Origin: Beijerinckiaceae bacterium
GTDB taxonomy: Bacteria > Pseudomonadota > Alphaproteobacteria > Rhizobiales > Beijerinckiaceae
DNA length: 8,551 nt
NCBI GenBank assembly: GCA_027346205.1
Contig: DAIESR010000428.1
Location: 1-8,551, forward strand
Direction: 5' to 3'
Shown here: positions 1 through 6,263 of the stretch, one piece after another
Numbering within the stretch: position 1 is the first letter of the stretch
How the letters are laid out: every line of letters begins with the position of its first letter
Made by a program: the position numbers and the translations under genes
The notes under the pieces: model-generated
Seen by the model: only the letters and a program-made list of their open reading frames with translations
The model's database searches: none
What the model was told of the DNA's origin: nothing

Positions 1-1047
1 GGTGATCGTCGCGTCATAGAAGCCGAGCACCTTCTGCTCTGACTTCAAGACCTCGCGCGCGAAGCGCCAGAAGGAAACGCGCCCGTGCGCCCTGGCGACG
101 AGATCTTCCGGCAGGCCGAGAAAATCGGCAGCACGGGAAAAGACACGCTGCAATTCCGTTGGATCATGCGCAGTGCCGACAAGGAATGCATGGGCCAATT
201 CACGCGTTGCAAATGACTCGATCGTTTTGCGTTGAAGTTCGATCGGCTCTTTGCCGGAGAGGACACCCGAGCGTTGATGGAAGGCCGCGGCCAATGCCAT
301 CACACAGAACGTATCCATATAGCGCAGCACATCATAATCGCTCTCATTGAGCAGCGCCCATTCGAGCGCCGGCGAAATGGCGATCGCCGCAGTCAAGCCG
401 ATCCCATGCTTCTCCTGCAGGCGGCGCGCGAGTTTCGCGGTGCGGAAGCCGCCATAACTTTCACCCGCTATGACGACAGGCACGTTCCAGAGTTTGTGCT
501 TCGATAAAAAACGCTCGATGAATTCGCAAAGCGATTCCAAATCGCGATTGAGGCCGAAGAATTCCGTCTCGTCGACCGTCTTGCTTGGATCGGATTTATC
601 CTTGCCATTCGCTTTGTCGTCTTGCTCGACGACACGGCTAAATCCGGTGCCGACGGGATCGACGAAGACGAGATCGGTGAAGGCGATCCAGCTCTCCGGA
701 TTATTGATCAGACGAACAGGCGGCGGCGGCACATTGCCATCGGCCTCGAATTGCACGCGCAGCGGACCGAGGCCGCCGACATGCAGATAGGCCGAGGCAG
801 CCCCCGGTCCGCCATTGAAGACGAAGGTGACAGGGCGCGCCTCCGCTGCCCCGGCAAGGCGATAATAAGTATGGAAGATTTCGGCCGCCGGCTTTTCCTT
901 CTTGCGAAGGACGATCCATTCCGATGCCACTTCGACATTGACGACATGGCCATCCTCGGAAGTCCAAGCAAGACTTGTCCGCGCACCGGCAGGCGCTTGA
1001 TGATCCTCGGCTTGCCGACCCTTCTTTTCCGCAGCTTCGTCGCTCAT
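1..1047 (-). CDS. Serine carboxypeptidase-like peptidase, family S10 (C-terminus beyond window)
   Basis: This open frame runs from an ATG at 1047 to the left edge without a stop, giving the first 349 residues. Two S10 hallmarks are visible: the oxyanion-hole/substrate loop FNGGPGAAS (residues 77-85) and the nucleophile motif GESYGG (195-200), with Ser197 as the presumed catalytic serine. The stretch FVDPVGTGFS (128-137) is also typical of the family. The Asp and His of the triad would lie in the missing part. Known family members remove C-terminal residues from peptides, usually outside the cytoplasm at acidic pH. Here the N-terminus (about 30 residues, charged, Ala/Glu/Lys-rich) has no hydrophobic signal peptide, so export is not evident. 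A GGAG-type ribosome site (TTGGAGATG) sits just upstream of the ATG, supporting this start. The gene is divergent from the PilZ gene. Family assignment is firm; substrate is unknown. Confidence 0.92.
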   Translation of the reverse strand, partial: MSDEAAEKKGRQAEDHQAPAGARTSLAWTSEDGHVVNVEVASEWIVLRKKEKPAAEIFHTYYRLAGAAEARPVTFVFNGGPGAASAYLHVGGLGPLRVQFEADGNVPPPPVRLINNPESWIAFTDLVFVDPVGTGFSRVVEQDDKANGKDKSDPSKTVDETEFFGLNRDLESLCEFIERFLSKHKLWNVPVVIAGESYGGFRTAKLARRLQEKHGIGLTAAIAISPALEWALLNESDYDVLRYMDTFCVMALAAAFHQRSGVLSGKEPIELQRKTIESFATRELAHAFLVGTAHDPTELQRVFSRAADFLGLPEDLVARAHGRVSFWRFAREVLKSEQKVLGFYDATIT

Positions 1048-1151
1048 GACATCTCCAAGCCTATTTTCATCGCGCAAAGCGCGAGAGCATTATTAACTCT
1101 ACAATGAAACGACACCGCCCTATCCTCAGGCCAACTGCGGATCGCGGCCTT

Positions 1152-1212
1152 AGAGCCGATCCCGCCTATATGAAATCGCTTGCGATCCATTTAGGCGGGA
1201 AAAATCGGCTCT
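1152..1212. repeat. Nested palindromic element (REP-like)
   Basis: Outer arms AGAGCCGAT (1152-1160) and ATCGGCTCT (1204-1212) are perfect inverted copies. Directly inside are CCCGCCTA (1161-1168) and TAGGCGGG (1192-1199), again perfect, with four unpaired A bases (1200-1203) on the right side only. The centre carries its own hairpin ATCGC-TT-GCGAT (1175-1186). This gives about 17 bp of outer stem plus a 5-bp inner stem. There is no T-run after it, so it does not look like a simple intrinsic terminator. It resembles dispersed rhizobial intergenic palindromes, but repetition elsewhere in the genome cannot be seen here. Confidence 0.65.
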
Positions 1213-1225
1213 ATTTCAAATATTT

Positions 1226-1273
1226 GGAGCATGTCCTTTGTCGGAAAAGTCATCCAACTTTTCCGGGACTCTA
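1226..1273. repeat. Palindromic element with GGAGCATGTCC left end (rhizobial intergenic repeat-like)
   Basis: A perfect 9-bp stem CGGAAAAGT (1242-1250) / ACTTTTCCG (1257-1265) closes a 6-nt loop. It is flanked by GTCC (1233-1236) and GGAC (1266-1269). The left end reads GAGCATGTCC; a full inverted copy would end GGACATGCTC, but the right end reads GGACTCTAA, as if ATGC had been lost. I recognise this GAGCATG/CGGAAAAGT pattern from memory as a common intergenic repeat type in Rhizobiales; that is recollection, not a search. It starts about 14 bp after the nested palindrome, so the two may form one composite element. Confidence 0.6.
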
Positions 1274-1334
1274 ATGGCCCGCCAATTGCTGCCCCGCTCT
1301 CGGTCTAACGTTTCATTTACCAAAGGAAATTGCG

Positions 1335-1691
1335 ATGGAAGAGCGGCGCAAGGCACAGAGATCGCGCACCTATCTTGGTGGTCAGGTCGAGTTCAATCCG
1401 CGATGTCTCAGATTGGAATGCTTGGTTCGAAACATGTCTCCGAACGGCGCAAGATTGATCTTTCCAAGATCCCCGGCAATCCCCGAAACATTCGATCTGA
1501 CAATCCATCAAACGGGCGACAAGCGACGTGCCCGGATCATTTGGCGGACGGAGAAGGAGGCCGGAGTAAGCTTTTTAGAAGACGAAATAGGGATTGTCGT
1601 TTCTCTCGAAGCGACCCGCCGCATCAAGACTTTGGAAGCCGAACGTGATGCACTGGCACGGCGCGTCGCTCAGTTCAGCGATCAGACATAG
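1335..1691 (+). CDS. PilZ-domain protein, predicted cyclic-di-GMP binder
   Basis: The 118-residue product has both halves of the PilZ c-di-GMP signature: RxxxR at residues 5-9 (RKAQR) and NxSxxG at 33-38 (NMSPNG). It continues into the usual beta-barrel pattern, with Trp70 and the strand GVSF at 77-80. The last 25 or so residues are charged and heptad-like, suggesting a short C-terminal helix or coiled coil that could mediate dimerisation. There is no other effector domain or membrane segment, so it is a single-domain soluble receptor that would act through a partner protein. Such proteins in alphaproteobacteria often influence motility, exopolysaccharide or cell cycle, but nothing nearby shows which. 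An AGGA ribosome site (1324-1327) lies 7 nt before the ATG, fixing the start. It stands alone, with palindromic repeats upstream and a convergent gene downstream. Confidence 0.9.
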   Translation: MEERRKAQRSRTYLGGQVEFNPRCLRLECLVRNMSPNGARLIFPRSPAIPETFDLTIHQTGDKRRARIIWRTEKEAGVSFLEDEIGIVVSLEATRRIKTLEAERDALARRVAQFSDQT

Positions 1692-1712
1692 ATTATTGCG
1701 ACGCTCTGCCTT

Positions 1713-1749
1713 GCGATCGATGCAATGAGAACAATTGCGCGTCGATCGC
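1713..1749. terminator. Nested hairpin between convergent genes, possible bidirectional terminator
   Basis: In the 67-bp gap between the converging PilZ and Imm74-like stop codons, GCGATCGA (1713-1720) pairs perfectly with TCGATCGC (1742-1749). Inside, GCAAT (1722-1726) pairs with ATTGC (1734-1738) around the loop GAGAACA. Position and symmetry suit transcription termination from both sides. However, no T-tract follows on either strand, so intrinsic termination is uncertain and the call is an inference from location. Confidence 0.35.
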
Positions 1750-1758
1750 CTGTGCGCC

Positions 1759-2046
1759 TCACTCGAACTCGACCACGAGACCATGTTTTTCGCATTCGTC
1801 GGCGATGACCTCGACAATCTTCTGCAAATCCTCGATGTCGATCTCGCTGTCCTGATGCGGCGCATCCCATGTCAGAATCTCGTCGAGACGAATGACGAAA
1901 TCGGCTGGTGCTTCCGCCCCCGGCAGATCGGCCGCCGGAAAGATCGTCAAGACCTTTTTGCCATGCATGACGCGAAAGGAGCCCTCTGTGAGGGCGACAG
2001 TAAAGCGAGCCCGGCCCCGCCGCGCAGGAGTGCTCTGCCCACTCAT
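1759..2046 (-). CDS. Small Imm74-like protein of unknown cellular role
   Basis: The product has 95 residues: a basic N-terminus (STPARRGRAR, residues 5-14), beta-rich sequence, then the block FVIRLDEILTWDAP (50-63), an acidic helix (about 67-88) and a C-terminal GLVVEFE (89-95). This pattern (hydrophobic strand, Trp, Pro, acidic helix, terminal VEFE) resembles the Imm74 family, named from immunity proteins of polymorphic toxin systems; the match is from memory. There is no toxin gene nearby, and free-standing Imm74-like genes in alphaproteobacteria may have another role. It lies 46 bp downstream of mutY on the same strand and could be co-transcribed with it. The ribosome site is weak (GGCGAG about 10 nt upstream). 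An 11-codon frame (2078-2043) ends by overlapping this start codon as ATGA. Coding is well supported by length, composition and lack of a competing frame. Confidence 0.65.
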   Translation of the reverse strand: MSGQSTPARRGRARFTVALTEGSFRVMHGKKVLTIFPAADLPGAEAPADFVIRLDEILTWDAPHQDSEIDIEDLQKIVEVIADECEKHGLVVEFE

Positions 2047-2092
2047 GAGTGCTGCTCGCCAACATCGGCGATCCGCATAACCAATAGATCGC

Positions 2093-3166
2093 TCACCAGC
2101 CGCTGTCCCTTATTGCTGCAACCACTTTACGCATGACGCTCGGCAAAGCTTCCTCGTCGAGCGCGTCCTCTTTCACCCAACGGCATCCGGCCGGCGGCAC
2201 CGTCATTGGTACCACCTCGGCCGCGAAAACATCGAGCCAAAGCGAGAAATGGGTAAAGACATGGGTCACGCCCAGCATCAGTTTTTCATAATCGACGATA
2301 AAAGGTGCTTCGCGCAAGGCTTTCTCGCGGTCGAAATCCTCCGCCCAGTCCGTGCCTGGAAATTCCGTCATGCCGCCGAGGAGCCCGCGCGGTGGCCGCG
2401 TGCGCAAAAGAACCGCGCCGCCGCCGCGGACGAAGAAGACGGCACCCTGCCGGTGCGGCCGCGCGCGTTTCGGCGCCTTCAGCGGATAACGTTCGGCTTC
2501 CGCCTGGGCGGCAGCTTGGCAGAACTGCCGTAGCGGGCAGAGGCCGCAGGCAGGCCGGCGCGGCGTGCAGATGGTCGCGCCAAGATCCATCATCGCCTGC
2601 GCGAAATCGCCCGGCCGATCCACCGGCACGAGGCGCGCCGTCGCCTCTCTAATCAAAGGCTTGGCGGCCGGCAATGGAGTTTGCAGCGCCGTGAGCCGCC
2701 CCATGACTCTTTCGACATTGCCATCGACCACGGCGGCGCATTCGTCGAAGGCGATAGCGGCGATCGCCGCCGCCGTATAGGGACCGATGCCCGGCAGGTG
2801 CCGAAGACCGGCTTCGCTTTCGGGAAAACGTCCACCATGCTCCCCTACGATCGCTTTTGCACAGGCGTGGAGATTGCGCGCGCGGGAATAATAGCCGAGG
2901 CCCGCCCATTGCTGCATCACCGCCTCGACCGGCGCCGCAGCAAGCGCGGCAACCGTCGGCCAGCGCGCGAGAAAAGCGGTGAAATAGGGTTTGACCGCGG
3001 CAACCGTCGTCTGCTGCAGCATGATCTCGGAGAGCCAGACCGTATAGGGATCGGCCGTTTTGCCGGGCAGCGCCCGCCAGGGCAGGCTGCGGCGATGGCG
3101 GTCGTACCAGGCGAGCAGCGCCGGGGGCATGCCGGGCTTTAACCTATAGGCCTCCATCAACGCCAT
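2093..3166 (-). CDS. mutY: A/G-specific adenine DNA glycosylase MutY
   Basis: MutY removes adenine mispaired with 8-oxoguanine, preventing G:C to T:A transversions. The 357-residue protein is full length. Visible features in order are SEIMLQQT with catalytic Glu47; the helix-hairpin-helix LPGIGPYTAA (124-133); VDGNVERV with catalytic Asp148; the 4Fe-4S cysteines C200, C207, C210 and C216 in C-x6-C-x2-C-x5-C spacing; and a C-terminal NUDIX-like domain from about residue 238 with GLLGGMTEFPG (261-271). The 8-oxoG-recognition FSH loop of known MutYs reads FTH here (304-306). The ATG at 3166 follows an in-frame stop (3188-3190), so the protein cannot start further upstream. Met4 or Met13 are possible internal starts; Met13 fits the length of typical family N-termini. 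The ribosome site is weak. Four 15-bp tandem repeats lie immediately upstream. Confidence 0.97.
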   Translation of the reverse strand: MALMEAYRLKPGMPPALLAWYDRHRRSLPWRALPGKTADPYTVWLSEIMLQQTTVAAVKPYFTAFLARWPTVAALAAAPVEAVMQQWAGLGYYSRARNLHACAKAIVGEHGGRFPESEAGLRHLPGIGPYTAAAIAAIAFDECAAVVDGNVERVMGRLTALQTPLPAAKPLIREATARLVPVDRPGDFAQAMMDLGATICTPRRPACGLCPLRQFCQAAAQAEAERYPLKAPKRARPHRQGAVFFVRGGGAVLLRTRPPRGLLGGMTEFPGTDWAEDFDREKALREAPFIVDYEKLMLGVTHVFTHFSLWLDVFAAEVVPMTVPPAGCRWVKEDALDEEALPSVMRKVVAAIRDSGW

Positions 3167-3183
3167 GATCTCGAAACCGCTAC

Positions 3184-3243
3184 ATGACTAACCGGCAAAT
3201 GACTAACCAGCAAATGACTGGCCGGAAAATGACTGGCCGGAGA
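3184..3243. repeat. Tandem repeat, four copies of a 15-bp unit, upstream of mutY
   Basis: The copies are ATGACTAACCGGCAA (3184-3198), ATGACTAACCAGCAA (3199-3213), ATGACTGGCCGGAAA (3214-3228) and ATGACTGGCCGGAGA (3229-3243). Copies 1-2 differ at one base and copies 3-4 at one base, so two subtypes are present, as if a pair had been duplicated and diverged. The array begins 17 bp upstream of the mutY ATG, placing it in that gene's leader or core promoter. Confidence 0.9.
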
Positions 3244-3391
3244 GAATGCCTCATCCTCCGCGCACGACATTCTGCCAAGGCCCAGGGACAGGATTTCGCA
3301 CGCAACTCACAGCCATTTGGTCATCATCCGCGTGAATTTCAGTATAACCAGTTCGGCAAAATAGAGCGCAATGCGGGCATGCCCAACCCGC

Positions 3392-3419
3392 ACCTCGTCG
3401 ATTATTAGATCAACGAGGT
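3392..3419. repeat. Inverted repeat upstream of ppsA
   Basis: ACCTCGT (3392-3398) and ACGAGGT (3413-3419) are perfect inverted copies. After one mismatch (C3399/A3412) a further GAT/ATC pairing closes a 6-nt loop. It lies 175 bp before ppsA and has no T-run. It could be an operator-like site or a hairpin; nothing in the sequence decides between these. Confidence 0.4.
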
Positions 3420-3423
3420 CATC

Positions 3424-3448
3424 GCCTATATTCATGGCCTATATCATG
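3424..3448. repeat. Two adjacent near-identical 12-13 bp direct repeats upstream of ppsA
   Basis: GCCTATATTCATG (3424-3436) is followed without a gap by GCCTATATCATG (3437-3448), which lacks one T. The pair sits in a locally AT-richer patch about 145 bp before the ppsA start. Tandem sites of this size can be regulator-binding sites, but the function here is not shown. Confidence 0.45.
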
Positions 3449-3593
3449 AGCCTCAGGAAATAGCGCTGCGAACGGCAGTCATCGCGCCGACCCACCCTGA
3501 CTCAAATCAATGCTCGGCACCAGCCCGAGAGCCTAAATCGCAGTCAAAGCCCTGCGATCCAAAGCTCCCGCGATCCACTGAAAGGCCGCGCCC

Positions 3594-6014
3594 ATGGCCG
3601 GAACCTTGCGCTATATTCGCTTTTTCTCCGAGATCGGCATCGAGGACATCCCCCGGGTCGGCGGCAAAAATGCTTCGCTCGGCGAAATGTATCGCGAACT
3701 CAAAAGCGCCGATGTGCTGGTTCCGAACGGATTTGCGATCACTGCCGAAGCCTATCGCGCCGTGCTCGACGAAGCAGGCGCATGGCCTTACCTCAAAGAA
3801 GCCTTGGCTGGCCTCGATCCCAGAAATGTGGCGGATCTCGCCAAGCGCGCGGCGCGGGCAAGAGAGATTGTGCAGAGCGCGCCGCTGCCGAGCGCGCTCG
3901 CAGATGAAATTCGCGTGGCCCATCGAAAGCTCGTCGATGAATATGGCGAGGGCCTCACTCTCGCGGTACGATCCTCGGCAACGGCGGAAGATCTGCCGAC
4001 GGCGAGCTTCGCCGGGCAGCACGACAGCTATCTCAATGTGGCGGGTGAACCGGCGCTGTTAGATGCGATCCGTCGCTGCTTGGCGAGCCTCTTCACCGAT
4101 CGCGCGATCCGCTATCGCATCGACAATGGCTTCGATCATTTCAAAGTCTATAATTCCGTCGGCGTGATGAAGATGGTCCGCTCCGATCTCGCATCTGCCG
4201 GCGTCATCTTCACGCTCGACACGGAGACGGGCTTCGAGGATGTGGTCTTCCTCACCGGCTCCTATGGGCTCGGCGAGAATGTTGTGCAGGGCACGGTCGA
4301 TCCGGATGAATTCTATGTCTTCAAACCCACGTTCCGGGCCGGCAAGCGCGCCGTCTTGAAGCGCAATCTCGGCAGCAAGAAAATGCGTATGGTCTATGGC
4401 AGCGGCAGCCGCGAGGCGACCCGCAATCTGCCGACCGATCACGCGGCGCGCGAGCGCTTCTGCCTCACTGACGCGGAAGTTCTGACCCTGGCCGGCCAGG
4501 CCATCGCTATCGAGGACCATTACAGCGCCAAGGCCGGCGCGCCTCGGCCGATGGACATCGAATGGGCCAAGGATGGGATCGACGGCAAGCTCTATATCGT
4601 GCAGGCGCGGGCCGAGACCGTCGCCTCGCGCAAGGATCGCAATCGTCTCGAAGATTATCGGCTCCAGGAGCAAGGCCCCGTGATTGTTTCAGGGCGCGCG
4701 GTCGGCACCAAGATCGTCACCGGACGCGCCCGGGTCATCGCCCATCCGACCGATCTCGACACATTCGTACCGGGCGAGATTCTCGTCGCCGACACGACAT
4801 CGCCCGATTGGGGAACAGTGATGCAGGCCGCCGCAGCAATCGTGACGAACCGCGGCGGGCGCACTTGTCATGCCGCGATCGTCGCACGCGAGCACGGCAT
4901 CCCCGCCGTTGTCGGAACAGGCGACGCCACCCGCAAGATTGCAACCGGCGACGCGCTGACCGTCGTCTGCTCGCAGGGCGAGATCGGCAGGGTCTATCAA
5001 GGCACGCTCGCCTTCAAGATCGAACGCACCGATCTCAAGACCCTGCCGCGCCCGGCGACGGAAATCATGCTCAATGTCGGCGACCCGGATGCGGCCTTCG
5101 CCTTGTCGAGCCTGCCCAATGACGGTGTCGGCCTCGCGCGGATGGAATTCATCATCAGCAATGCGATCAAGATCCATCCGATGGCGCTGCTGCATCCCGA
5201 AAAGCTGACCACCGACGAGCAAGCGGAGATCGCGCGGCTCACGATCAACCATCCGACACCTGCGGATTTCTTCATCGAGCGTCTATCCGAAGGCGTCGGC
5301 ACGATCGCGGCGGCCTTTTATCCAAAGCCGGTGATCGTCCGCATGTCGGATTTCAAGACCAATGAATATGCGAGCCTGCTTGGCGGCCATGCCTTCGAGC
5401 CCGACGAAGCCAATCCGATGCTCGGCTTTCGCGGCGCTTCGCGCTATGCGCATCCGGCCTATGCCGAAGGCTTCGCGCTCGAATGCGCCGCCATGCTGCG
5501 GGTGCGCCGCGATATGGGCCTCACGAACGTAAAGCTGATGGTGCCCTTCTGCCGGCGCATCGACGAGGCCGAAACCGTGATCGCGCGCATGCGCGAACTC
5601 GGGCTCGAACGCGGCCGCGACGGGCTCGAAATCTATGTGATGTGCGAGATCCCCAACAATGTGATCCTCGTCGATGGCTTCGCCCGCCATTTCGACGGCT
5701 TCTCGATCGGCTCCAACGATCTGACCCAATTGGTGCTGGGGGTCGACCGCGACTCCGACATTGTGGCCTTCGATTATGACGAGCGCGATGAGGGCGTGAA
5801 GGAAATGATCCGCCTCGCCGTCGAAGGTGCAAGACGCAACAAGCGCCATTGCGGCATCTGCGGCCAGGCGCCTTCGGACTACCCGGAGATGGCGGAATAT
5901 CTCGTCCGGATCGGCATCGATTCCATCAGCCTCAATGCCGATTCGGTGCTCGCGACGACGCGCCGGGTTTTGGATATCGAGAGTTCGCTCGGTCGCAAGC
6001 GGCAGGCGGCGTAA
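3594..6014 (+). CDS. ppsA: Phosphoenolpyruvate synthase (pyruvate, water dikinase)
   Basis: The enzyme converts pyruvate, ATP and water to phosphoenolpyruvate, AMP and phosphate in the cytosol, opening gluconeogenesis from C3 compounds. The 806-residue protein matches the usual family length (about 790-800). The N-terminal ATP-binding domain (about 1-345) includes GGKNASLGEM near residue 23 and RSSATAEDLPTASFAGQ (126-142). The swivelling phosphohistidine domain carries GGRTCHAAIVARE with catalytic His426. The C-terminal TIM barrel (about 470-795) has RMSDFKTNEY, GSNDLTQLVLGVDRDS (706-721) and HCGICGQAPSD, with Cys756 at the place of the catalytic cysteine. Thr424, two residues before His426, is the position modified by the ADP-dependent kinase/phosphorylase PpsR in enteric PpsA, so the same control is possible; no ppsR gene is in the window. 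AAAGG (3581-3585) is 8 nt before the ATG. It is divergent from mutY. Confidence 0.97.
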   Translation: MAGTLRYIRFFSEIGIEDIPRVGGKNASLGEMYRELKSADVLVPNGFAITAEAYRAVLDEAGAWPYLKEALAGLDPRNVADLAKRAARAREIVQSAPLPSALADEIRVAHRKLVDEYGEGLTLAVRSSATAEDLPTASFAGQHDSYLNVAGEPALLDAIRRCLASLFTDRAIRYRIDNGFDHFKVYNSVGVMKMVRSDLASAGVIFTLDTETGFEDVVFLTGSYGLGENVVQGTVDPDEFYVFKPTFRAGKRAVLKRNLGSKKMRMVYGSGSREATRNLPTDHAARERFCLTDAEVLTLAGQAIAIEDHYSAKAGAPRPMDIEWAKDGIDGKLYIVQARAETVASRKDRNRLEDYRLQEQGPVIVSGRAVGTKIVTGRARVIAHPTDLDTFVPGEILVADTTSPDWGTVMQAAAAIVTNRGGRTCHAAIVAREHGIPAVVGTGDATRKIATGDALTVVCSQGEIGRVYQGTLAFKIERTDLKTLPRPATEIMLNVGDPDAAFALSSLPNDGVGLARMEFIISNAIKIHPMALLHPEKLTTDEQAEIARLTINHPTPADFFIERLSEGVGTIAAAFYPKPVIVRMSDFKTNEYASLLGGHAFEPDEANPMLGFRGASRYAHPAYAEGFALECAAMLRVRRDMGLTNVKLMVPFCRRIDEAETVIARMRELGLERGRDGLEIYVMCEIPNNVILVDGFARHFDGFSIGSNDLTQLVLGVDRDSDIVAFDYDERDEGVKEMIRLAVEGARRNKRHCGICGQAPSDYPEMAEYLVRIGIDSISLNADSVLATTRRVLDIESSLGRKRQAA

Positions 6015-6263
6015 TATAACTGTTTGAAGTCTATCATATCTCGCTGGCCAGCCCTGCCGGTTACCGTCATTGCGAGGAGCTGCGCGACGAAGCATATGTG
6101 GACGGCCCCCACACCCAAAGGGAAGGCCAAGATGCAGCCTCAAATCGGAGACAGCGGTCGAAACGCGTCATCAAATCCACGCAAACACCCGCTTACCTTC
6201 GCTGTCGCAGACATGTTTCGCAGTGCGCCGACAGGGCCGCACGCTGACGGGGAGGAGAGTCAG
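6015..6263. other. Intergenic region between ppsA and the VOC gene
   Basis: This 249-bp gap has a spurious upstream extension of the VOC frame (from 6024) whose translation lacks family resemblance. It contains a 10-bp palindrome GCTGGCCAGC (6043-6052) and a REP-like fragment (6065-6093). I see no clear terminator for ppsA. Confidence 0.55.
6065..6093. repeat. Fragment resembling the rhizobial GTCATTGCGAGGAGC...GCGACGAAGCA repeat
   Basis: The segment begins CGTCATTGCGAGGAGC and ends GCGACGAAGCA. This pairing is familiar from a widespread intergenic repeat of alphaproteobacteria, often mis-translated in databases as RHCEERSDEAI-like peptides. Here the usual following AATC is replaced by TATG, so it looks truncated or diverged. 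The identification is from memory; only one copy is present in the window. Confidence 0.5.

Larger units (their letters stand above)
1048..1334. other. Divergent intergenic region between the S10 peptidase and PilZ genes
   Basis: This 287-bp stretch has no convincing gene. It must hold promoters for both flanking genes, but I could not pick a confident -35/-10 pair. The S10 leader contains a perfect 6-bp hairpin with a 3-nt loop (TCGCGC at 1070-1075, GCGCGA at 1079-1084), about 23 bp from its start codon. The centre and right half contain two palindromic repeat-like elements listed separately (1152-1212 and 1226-1273). Confidence 0.6.
3167..3593. other. Divergent intergenic region between mutY and ppsA
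   Basis: This 427-bp stretch has no recognised gene. A 74-codon plus-strand frame starting in the tandem repeats (3184-3408) has no ribosome site and no family resemblance. The region holds a four-copy 15-bp tandem array (3184-3243), a 10-bp perfect palindrome GGGCATGCCC (3375-3384), an inverted repeat around 3392-3419 and two adjacent near-copies of GCCTATATTCATG (3424-3448). Promoters of mutY and ppsA must be here, but I found no clear consensus boxes. Confidence 0.6.

Noticed and set aside
1152..1270. CRISPR array or attachment site
   Set aside because: The repeats are inverted, not regularly spaced direct repeats, and no cas genes or integrase are present.
1682..2065. 127-codon minus-strand frame overlapping the Imm74-like gene
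   Set aside because: Its Arg/Ser-rich composition is typical of an out-of-frame shadow; the 95-codon frame has the protein-like pattern.
2043..2078. 11-codon minus-strand frame overlapping the Imm74-like start codon as ATGA
   Set aside because: Could be a coupling leader peptide, but it has no ribosome site and its length is easily met by chance.
3184..3408. 74-codon plus-strand frame starting with repeated MTNRQ/MTGRK units
   Set aside because: It begins inside the tandem array, has no ribosome site, no recognisable fold after the repeats, and ends in a hairpin loop; better explained as non-coding repeat plus intergenic DNA.
5283..6143. Long 286-codon minus-strand frame opposite ppsA
   Set aside because: It is an antisense shadow of the GC-rich ppsA coding sequence, with no family resemblance.
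6024..6263. N-terminal extension of the VOC protein
   Set aside because: The added 80 residues cross a REP-like repeat and lack family similarity, while a strong GGAGG site precedes ATG 6264.
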